Source: RGDT01 sp964630925 (GTDB taxonomy: Bacteria > Planctomycetota > Planctomycetia > Gemmatales > Gemmataceae). Taken from it: a stretch of DNA of 64,000 nt. Positions 58,473-64,000 of the stretch are shown one piece after another. The DNA lies in contig CAZVZK010000039.1 in NCBI GenBank assembly GCA_964630925.1, positions 9,553 through 73,552 on the forward strand, in the 5' to 3' direction. Under the pieces are notes generated by a model. That model was given only the letters and a program-made list of their open reading frames with translations, searched no databases and was not told the origin of the DNA. Both the position numbers and the translations under genes were made by a program. Positions within the stretch are counted from its first letter, which is position 1, and the number at the start of each line of letters is the position of its first letter.

Positions 58473-60962
58473 CTATCCGTGCAGGCCGTCGTGAAGGTCG
58501 TCGGGCAGCTCGTCCGGCGGCAGGAGCACCGCGCCGACCTCGATCCAGCCGTCGCCGCACGCCTGCACACGCACCACCCGCGCCGGCATGGCCATCTTCG
58601 GCGTCTGCTCCGTCTGCGGCAGCAGGAGGAGGATTTCCGCCGCCGGCAGCGTCCCCTGCATGTAGAAGCCGATGCCGTTCAGCGAGATGTCCTTGCCCTG
58701 GCACCGCACCGGGTCGGCCCGCGAGCCGTCGCACAGGAGCGGGCACATCGAGAGTGCGTGGTTCCACGGCAGGCGCTCCTGCCGCCGGCCCGCGCCGCCC
58801 GGCTGCAGGTGTTGCCGAACGCTCTCCACCAGCAGCGGCCCCTGCACACGCAGCAGCTCGTCGGCCTGCTGGGCCGTGCAGCCGCGCGCCGTCAGGTCGA
58901 GGCGCACCTCCGACCGCGTCTGCACGCCGGCCGGGGCGGCCACCTCCGGCTCGGAGATCCCCAGCGCGATCTCCAGCAGCGGCTGCGCGCCCGTCCACCG
59001 CTGCCACAGGCTGCGCGGCGCCTCCATCGTGTACACCAGCCGGCCGCCGTCGTCGCCGGCCGCCTCGGCCTTCCACTGCCTCCGGAACCCCTCCAGCCGC
59101 TGGCGGATCGTGTCCGCCGGCAGATTGGTGCCGTAGCGCATCTGCACGCCGGGCTCCCCCGGCCGCACCGGGGCGTGCTGGGTCGGCGGGGCCGGCCTGA
59201 CCGTGGTGGGCCCGAGCGGGCGCGGCGTGGACGCCTCACCCGCGGGCGTGGCCGCCTCCAACGCGCGGACCAGCTCCGGCACGCCCTCCCAGCGCCGCGC
59301 CGGGTCCGGGTTCAGCGCCCGCCCCACGAGCACGCGGTCCGCCTGCGGGAGCCTGTCCATGCAAGGCACCGCCGTCTCGCCGCGCGCCGCCGGCTTGCCC
59401 GGCGCGGGGTACGCCCCCGTCAACAGCTCGTGGTAGATCAGCGCCATGCTGTACTGGTCGCACGACGAGCTCACCTTCCGCAGCGACAGCTCCGGCGCCG
59501 AGTAGCGAGCGTTGAGCTGGGCCACGTTCTGATTCGCCGGCAGCCACACGAGCTGCGCCAGGCCCATCCCCTGCAGCAGGACGTGCCCGTCCTCCACCGC
59601 GAACGAGCGCGGGTTCAGGCCCAGATGCTGGATGCCTTGATGCGCGAAGTGGTCCAGCACCTCCGACGCCGCACGCAGGTACGCCAGCAGCTCGCGCCGC
59701 GGCACGCCCGCCAGCCCGTGCCCCTGGCACTCGCCCAGCACGTCGCGGAGCGTCCGCCGCGGCACCGCCTGGCACAACACCAGGCGGCCCGGCGTGTGGC
59801 TCAGGATCTCCGTCGGCAGGATGCTCGGGTGCCGCAGCCCCGCCAGCCGCGCGATCCCCGGATCACCGGGGCCGGCGCAGCCGAACACGACCGTCACCAG
59901 GCGCGGCGAGCCGTCACGCGCCTTGGCACGCCACGACTCCGTCAGAGGGGTGCGTGCCGTCAGCTCGACGATCTCGACGCCGGACTCGGGGCTCGGCTGC
60001 GGCGGCCGGGCCACGGGCGCGCTCCGCGTCTTGACGGTGCGGGCCGCCGGGGCCTTGCGCGTGTCGTCGTAGGGCAGGGCCACCAACACCTCGACCTGCC
60101 CGCTCTCCAGGGCGTGCACGAAGTCGGTGCAGGACGGGAACCGATCGCCGGGCCGCTTCGCCATGGCGCGGGCGACGGCGGCCCGGTCCGCCTCCGGCAG
60201 CGGCGACAGCTCCGGCTCGCCCTGGACGTGCTGGAGCATGAGCTGCCGCGGGTTCTTGCCCGAGATCGGCATCTGCCCCGTCAACAGCTCCATGTACACG
60301 ATGGCGAGGCTGTACTGGTCCGAATGCGGGCTGATGTTCCCCTGGAAGACCTCCGGCGAGGCGTACAGCGGCGTGACGGCCCCGAGGCCCGCGTTGGGCG
60401 CCCCGCCCGCCATGTTCTGCACCAGCCCGAAGTCGCCCACCTTGACGTGGTTGCTCACCAGGAAGAGGTTCTGCGGCTTCACGTCGAGGTGCATCAACCC
60501 GTGCCGCTGGTTGAGCATGTCGAGGGCCTCGGCGGCCTCGCGCATGTACGCCAGGAGGCTCTCGCGCGGGACGCCCGCCTTGCCCTCCGCCTTCAGGGAG
60601 GCCAGCACGTCGGCCAGGCTCTTGTCGGCCAGCTCGAGGACGATGATCAGCTCGTCCTCGACCCGTTCGACACGCTCCATCGACAGCAGGAACGGGTGGC
60701 GGATGGCCTTGATGCGCTCGACCGCACGCAGCTCCTCGTGGGCGGGGGCGTTGGCGTCGAGGGCGTGCAGCCCGCCGCAGACGAATTTGATGGCCTTGAG
60801 AAGGCCGCCGGGGGCCTCGCACTTCCACACCTCGCCGAAGCCGCCCCGTCCGAGCGGTTCGATGAGCCGGTAGCCGGGGATGGGCACGTCGCCGGGCGCA
60901 TGCAGGAACTGGGGCTGTTCCGCGCAGGCGAGGTCGGAGTCGGGGAGGGGCAGGGGGTTCAT
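58473..60962 (-). CDS. Ser/Thr kinase fused to a pseudokinase and a PilZ-like domain
   Basis: The 829-residue product has three parts. Kinase 1 (about residues 30-285): loop GRGGFG 38-43, Lys59, HLDVKPQN with Asp160, and DFG 177-179, so likely active. Second kinase-like domain (about 328-575): the catalytic loop reads HLGLNPRSF (446-454, Asp replaced by Gly) and the DFG position reads QGMG (464-467), so it is a pseudokinase. C-terminal PilZ-like part (about 715-829) has RADPVRCQGKDISLNGIGFY, an Arg and D-x-S-x-x-G pattern typical of c-di-GMP-binding PilZ. No membrane helix. The layout suggests a c-di-GMP-responsive kinase. Confidence 0.85.
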   Translation of the reverse strand: MNPLPLPDSDLACAEQPQFLHAPGDVPIPGYRLIEPLGRGGFGEVWKCEAPGGLLKAIKFVCGGLHALDANAPAHEELRAVERIKAIRHPFLLSMERVERVEDELIIVLELADKSLADVLASLKAEGKAGVPRESLLAYMREAAEALDMLNQRHGLMHLDVKPQNLFLVSNHVKVGDFGLVQNMAGGAPNAGLGAVTPLYASPEVFQGNISPHSDQYSLAIVYMELLTGQMPISGKNPRQLMLQHVQGEPELSPLPEADRAAVARAMAKRPGDRFPSCTDFVHALESGQVEVLVALPYDDTRKAPAARTVKTRSAPVARPPQPSPESGVEIVELTARTPLTESWRAKARDGSPRLVTVVFGCAGPGDPGIARLAGLRHPSILPTEILSHTPGRLVLCQAVPRRTLRDVLGECQGHGLAGVPRRELLAYLRAASEVLDHFAHQGIQHLGLNPRSFAVEDGHVLLQGMGLAQLVWLPANQNVAQLNARYSAPELSLRKVSSSCDQYSMALIYHELLTGAYPAPGKPAARGETAVPCMDRLPQADRVLVGRALNPDPARRWEGVPELVRALEAATPAGEASTPRPLGPTTVRPAPPTQHAPVRPGEPGVQMRYGTNLPADTIRQRLEGFRRQWKAEAAGDDGGRLVYTMEAPRSLWQRWTGAQPLLEIALGISEPEVAAPAGVQTRSEVRLDLTARGCTAQQADELLRVQGPLLVESVRQHLQPGGAGRRQERLPWNHALSMCPLLCDGSRADPVRCQGKDISLNGIGFYMQGTLPAAEILLLLPQTEQTPKMAMPARVVRVQACGDGWIEVGAVLLPPDELPDDLHDGLHG

Positions 60963-61235
60963 GGCAAGGCCAGGGTGGGGGCAACGGGTGGCCTGACGAA
61001 CTGTAGGCCAGGAAACAGGCGGCGTCCACCCGCCCCGGAATATCCATTGTAGCGGGCGGGTCAGTCTCTGGTGCGTGAGCGGGTCACGTCAGCGGCCCTC
61101 GTCTTCGCGGCAAATCTCGGGCCGTGGACGCACGCCACGCCATCCAGGCGCAGACGCCGTGTGACCCGGGGCGAGGACGCATCCCCGCCCGCCAACTGCC
61201 GCCCACACGCTCACCCTCCCCCGCCATTTCCCCCC

Positions 61236-61264
61236 TTGGCAGCCCGCCGCCCGCCTGCTACCAT
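61236..61264 (+). promoter_or_regulatory. Sigma-70-like promoter of rpsO-pnp
   Basis: TTGGCA (61236-61241) and TACCAT (61259-61264) are separated by 17 bases, the ideal sigma-70 spacing. Transcription would start about 61271, leaving a leader of about 75 bases. This is the best-formed promoter in the window. Confidence 0.65.
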
Positions 61265-61314
61265 GACACGGCGTAAGCAAGTGGAGTGACAACGTCTTTA
61301 CTTTGGTCAGGAGT

Positions 61315-61335
61315 GGCACCCCGGCGGAGGGGGCC
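61315..61335 (+). promoter_or_regulatory. Hairpin in the rpsO leader enclosing its ribosome binding site
   Basis: GGC-A-CCCC (61315-61322) pairs with GGGGGCC (61329-61335), with loop GGCGGA and one bulged A. The ribosome binding sequence GGAGG (61326-61330) lies in the loop and right arm, 15 bases before the ATG. In E. coli and others, S15 represses its own mRNA through a leader structure; this could be a counterpart, which is inference. Confidence 0.45.
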
Positions 61336-61345
61336 AGGCACCACG

Positions 61346-61615
61346 ATGTCCATCACCAAGGACCGCAAGCTCGAAATCATCGACCAGTTCCGGCGCGAGC
61401 AGGCCGACACCGGCTCCCCGGAGGTGCAGATCGCCCTGCTCACCGCTCGCATCAACGAGCTGCATGAGCACATGCGCACGCACAAGAAGGACCACAGCAG
61501 CCGACGCGGCCTGCTCAAGATGGTCTCCAAGCGGTCCGGCATGCTCAAGTATCTGCGCACCACCGACAGGCCCCGCTATCAGGCGGTCGTCGCCAAGCTC
61601 GGCCTGCGCAAGTGA
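61346..61615 (+). CDS. rpsO: 30S ribosomal protein S15
   Basis: The start at 61346 gives 89 residues, the standard S15 length; an earlier in-frame ATG lies in the leader and adds no conserved residues. Family motifs are DTGSPEVQIALLTARINELH (residues 21-40), KKDHSSRRGLLKMVSKR and LKYLRTTDRPRYQAVVAKLG. S15 binds 16S rRNA early in 30S assembly. It is followed by pnp, the order conserved across bacteria. Confidence 0.98.
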   Translation: MSITKDRKLEIIDQFRREQADTGSPEVQIALLTARINELHEHMRTHKKDHSSRRGLLKMVSKRSGMLKYLRTTDRPRYQAVVAKLGLRK

Positions 61616-61622
61616 TCACCCC

Positions 61623-61652
61623 GAACAGGGCCGGAATCCTCCGGCCCTGTTC
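61623..61652 (+). terminator. rpsO-pnp intergenic hairpin
   Basis: GAACAGGGCCGGA (61623-61635) and TCCGGCCCTGTTC (61640-61652) form a perfect 13-bp stem with an ATCC loop, 7 bases after the rpsO stop. No T-run follows. In E. coli the same gap holds a terminator and an RNase III site; this stem may serve as attenuator or processing site. Confidence 0.6.
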
Positions 61653-61780
61653 GCGTGTCGTGCCTGTCCCCTTCCGCCGTCATGGCCCGACCCCCTCGGT
61701 GACTCCACCTCCGGGGAGGGCCTCCACGCCACCCCTGCCGGCGGCGCGGCCAAGCCGCGCGCCCCTGGAGGAACACATCC

Positions 61781-64000
61781 GTGCAGGTATCCCGCGTCGA
61801 ACGTCCGCTCGGCTCGAACACCCTCATCATCGAGACCGGCAAGATCGCCAAGCAGGCCCACGGGGCCGTCACCGTCCGCTACGGCGACACCATCGTCCTC
61901 GTCGCCGCCGTCGAGGGCTCCGCCCGTGAGGGCGGCGACTTCTTCCCCCTCACCGTCGATTACCGCGAGAAGGTCTACTCCGCCGGCAAGTTCCCAGGCG
62001 GCTTCATCAAGCGCGAGGGCCGCCCCACCACAAAGGAGATCCTCACCTCGCGCCTCATCGACCGCCCCATCCGCCCGCTCTTCCCCGTCGGCTACTTCAA
62101 CGAGGTTCAGGTCCAGGCCCACACCCTGTCCGCCGACCGCCAGAATGACCCCGACGTGCTGTGCATGGTCGGCTCCTCGGCGGCCCTGCACATCTCCCCC
62201 ATCCCGTTCCTCCAGGTCACCGGCTCCATCCGCGTCGGCCGGGTGAAGGGCGAGCTGGTCATCCTCCCCACCCAGGCCATGCTCGAGGACTCCGACCTCG
62301 ACCTCATCGTCTCCGGCACCCGCAAGGCGATCACGATGATCGAGGGCTTCGCCCGCGAGATGTCCGAGGACGCCATGATGGCGGCCATCCAGTTCGCCCA
62401 CAAGCAGGTCATCACCGTCATCGACATGGTCGAGGAGCTGCGAGCGGCTTGCGGCCTCGGCGCCAAGCAGTACCCGCCCGAGGCGCCCGCCAACCCGCTC
62501 GTGGACGTCTTCAAGAAGAAGTTCTACGACGAATTCCGCACCGTCAAGCAGACCGCCGGCAAGGCCGCCCGCGCCGACGCCGTCAAGGCCCTCAAGGCCC
62601 GCGTCGCCGCCGAGTTCCTCACCGAGGACGGCGAGTACGACAAGGCGCAGGTGTCGGCGGCCTTCTACGCCCTGGAGGAGCGCATCGTCCGCGACCTGAT
62701 CCTCGAGGGCAAACGCATCGACGGGCGCACCACCAAGCAGATCCGCCCCCTGTTCTGCGAGGTGGACTTCCTCCCCTGCACCCACGGCTCGGCCCTGTTC
62801 CAGCGCGGCGAGACCCAGGCCATCGTCACCGCCACCCTCGGCACGTCGTCCGACGAGCAGCGCGTGGACGGCCTCATCGACGAGTTCGCCAAGAAGTTCT
62901 ACCTCGACTATAATTTCCCGCCCTACTCCGTCGGCGAGTGCAAGCCCATCCGCGGGCCGGGCCGCCGCGAGATCGGCCACGGGGCGCTGGCCGAACGCTC
63001 CCTCAAGGCCGTCATCCCCGGCGTCGATAAGTTCCCCTACACCATCCGCCTCGTCTCCGACATCACCGAGTCCAACGGCTCGTCGTCGATGGCCTCCGTG
63101 TGCGGCGGCACCCTGGCCCTCATGGACGCCGGCGTCCCCATCAAGCACCCCGTCGCCGGCATCAGCATCGGCCTCGTCAAGGACGGCGAGAAGTGGGCCC
63201 TCCTGACCGACATCATGGGCGACGAGGACCACTTCGGCGACATGGACTTCAAGGTCGCCGGCACCGGCCTCGGCATCACCGGCATCCAGCTCGACCTCAA
63301 GAACGACGGCATCGATGAGCCCATCATCCAGGCCACCCTCGCCCAGGCCCGCGAGGCCCGCCGCGAGATCCTGAAGAACATGCTCGGCACCCTCCGCGCG
63401 CCGCGCGAGGAGCCCAAGCCCATCGCCCCGCGCCTCCTCACCGTGCAGATCAACCCCGAGAAGATTGGCGCCCTCATCGGCCCCGGCGGCAAGAACATCA
63501 AGGCCATCCAGGAGTCCACCGGCGCCAAGATCGACATCGAGGACGACGGCACGGTGTACATCTCCCACTCCAACGCCGACGGCGCCGAGGCCGCCCGCAG
63601 CAAGGTGGAGGCCATCACCGAGGACGTCCGCGTCGGCAAGATCTACGAGGGCACCGTCTCCTCCATCAAGGACTTCGGCGCCTTCATCCAGATCGTGCCG
63701 GGCCGCGACGGCCTGTGCCACATCAGCGAGCTGGCCGACGGCTTCGTCAACCGCGTGGACGAGGTGGTGAAGGTCGGCGACAAGCTGCGCGTCAAGGTCA
63801 TCGCCATCGACGAGCACGACCGCGTCAAGCTGTCGCGCAAGGCGGTGGTCCGGGAGGAGTCCGGCGGCGCACCGCCCCCCCAGGGCGACCAGCCCCCGCG
63901 CGAGCCACGCGAACAGCGTGAGCCGCGTGGCGACCGCGAGCCGCGCGGCGACCGCGGCGGCGACCGTGGGCGTGGCGGCCGGGGCGGCGACCGCGGCGGC
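61781..64000 (+). CDS. pnp: Polynucleotide phosphorylase, C-terminus beyond the window
   Basis: The start is a GTG at 61781-61783 (GGAGGA 8 bases ahead), giving 740 codons to the window edge without a stop. It has two RNase PH domains (QVSRVERPLGSNTLIIETGK onward, and the catalytic half with TLGTSSDEQRVDGLIDEF and DITESNGSSSMASVCGG), a KH domain (IGALIGPGGKNIKAIQESTG, GPGG at about 567-570), and an S1 domain (EGTVSSIKDFGAFIQIVPGR). PNPase degrades RNA 3' to 5' with phosphate. After S1 comes a tail of RGD/RGG-type repeats (PRGDREPRGDRGGDRGRGG), longer than usual, running off the end. Confidence 0.97.
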   Translation, partial: MQVSRVERPLGSNTLIIETGKIAKQAHGAVTVRYGDTIVLVAAVEGSAREGGDFFPLTVDYREKVYSAGKFPGGFIKREGRPTTKEILTSRLIDRPIRPLFPVGYFNEVQVQAHTLSADRQNDPDVLCMVGSSAALHISPIPFLQVTGSIRVGRVKGELVILPTQAMLEDSDLDLIVSGTRKAITMIEGFAREMSEDAMMAAIQFAHKQVITVIDMVEELRAACGLGAKQYPPEAPANPLVDVFKKKFYDEFRTVKQTAGKAARADAVKALKARVAAEFLTEDGEYDKAQVSAAFYALEERIVRDLILEGKRIDGRTTKQIRPLFCEVDFLPCTHGSALFQRGETQAIVTATLGTSSDEQRVDGLIDEFAKKFYLDYNFPPYSVGECKPIRGPGRREIGHGALAERSLKAVIPGVDKFPYTIRLVSDITESNGSSSMASVCGGTLALMDAGVPIKHPVAGISIGLVKDGEKWALLTDIMGDEDHFGDMDFKVAGTGLGITGIQLDLKNDGIDEPIIQATLAQAREARREILKNMLGTLRAPREEPKPIAPRLLTVQINPEKIGALIGPGGKNIKAIQESTGAKIDIEDDGTVYISHSNADGAEAARSKVEAITEDVRVGKIYEGTVSSIKDFGAFIQIVPGRDGLCHISELADGFVNRVDEVVKVGDKLRVKVIAIDEHDRVKLSRKAVVREESGGAPPPQGDQPPREPREQREPRGDREPRGDRGGDRGRGGRGGDRGG

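Larger units (their letters stand above)
60963..61345. other. Divergent promoter region between kinase and rpsO
   Basis: The 383-base gap has no gene. A TACAAT on the minus strand at 61046-61051 may serve the kinase gene (84 bases from its start). The rpsO promoter and leader, listed separately, fill the right-hand end. No other structure was seen. Confidence 0.5.

Noticed and set aside
61616..63817. A 733-codon open frame on the minus strand opposite pnp
   Set aside because: Antisense shadow of pnp; pnp starts with GTG and carries full domain motifs on the plus strand.
1..64000. Search for tRNA, rRNA, tmRNA and riboswitch genes
   Set aside because: No cloverleaf or conserved RNA core was recognised in any intergenic gap; a covariance-model scan would be needed for certainty.

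Overview
The window is about 64 kb of GC-rich (roughly 70% by eye), densely coding DNA from what looks like a planctomycete of the Gemmataceae/Gemmatales type. The evidence for this is several genes with the TIGR02996 'repeat-companion' domain (core of the form DDAxRLVLADWLEEYGD) joined to leucine-rich repeats or a SUMF1 domain, a Sigma70_ECF-type sigma factor coupled to a Ser/Thr kinase, secreted TPR-CHAT proteins, an exosortase/PEP-CTERM locus and a KdsA gene implying a Kdo-bearing outer membrane. No rRNA, tRNA, CRISPR array, insertion sequence or prophage was recognised.

Layout. 0-9 kb: a cut-off 7TM-HD phosphohydrolase and PhoH, then mostly metabolic and housekeeping genes (RluA-type pseudouridine synthase, SDR reductase, Ldh-family dehydrogenase, aldose epimerase, PepT-like peptidase). 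9-16 kb: a translationally coupled ECF sigma/kinase/phosphoesterase set, then obg and coaX, an unusually short MnmE-like GTPase overlapping a companion-LRR gene, and a FAH-family hydrolase. 16-29 kb: kdsA and a pterin dehydratase on the minus strand, then two secreted TPR-CHAT proteins flanking a phosphohexomutase. 29-35 kb: two tandem companion-LRR genes and a degraded third, a PQQ-propeller protein and a frameshifted GT87-type membrane protein. 35-47 kb: a surface region with a Flp-like pilin, a PEP-CTERM protein, exosortase, EpsI-like partner and a giant TPR protein, running convergently into a Tad-type secretin with two lipoproteins. 47-58 kb: a pseudogene copy of a companion-LRR gene next to its intact paralogue, a VOC protein, a propeller lipoprotein, an RsmC-like methyltransferase, an APC permease with universal-stress-like tail, a sugar isomerase-like protein and a companion-SUMF1 protein. 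58-64 kb: a kinase-pseudokinase-PilZ protein, then rpsO and pnp, the latter running off the end.

Genes that probably work together: phoH with the HD phosphohydrolase; sigma factor, kinase and phosphoesterase (GTGA and ATGA overlaps); obg-coaX; kdsA with its overlapping downstream gene; PEP-CTERM/exosortase/EpsI/TPR; secretin plus lipoproteins (with the pilin as a possible substrate); and rpsO-pnp.

Intergenic DNA is rich in palindromic repeats: two 'CACAGAG' elements at 9.2 and 58.4 kb, a 178-bp element with 46-bp inverted arms at 13.5 kb, and tandem GAGCACGC hairpins at 53.4 kb. Coordinates of starts were chosen from ribosome binding sites and family alignment by eye; all functional names are by recognition of motifs, without database searches.
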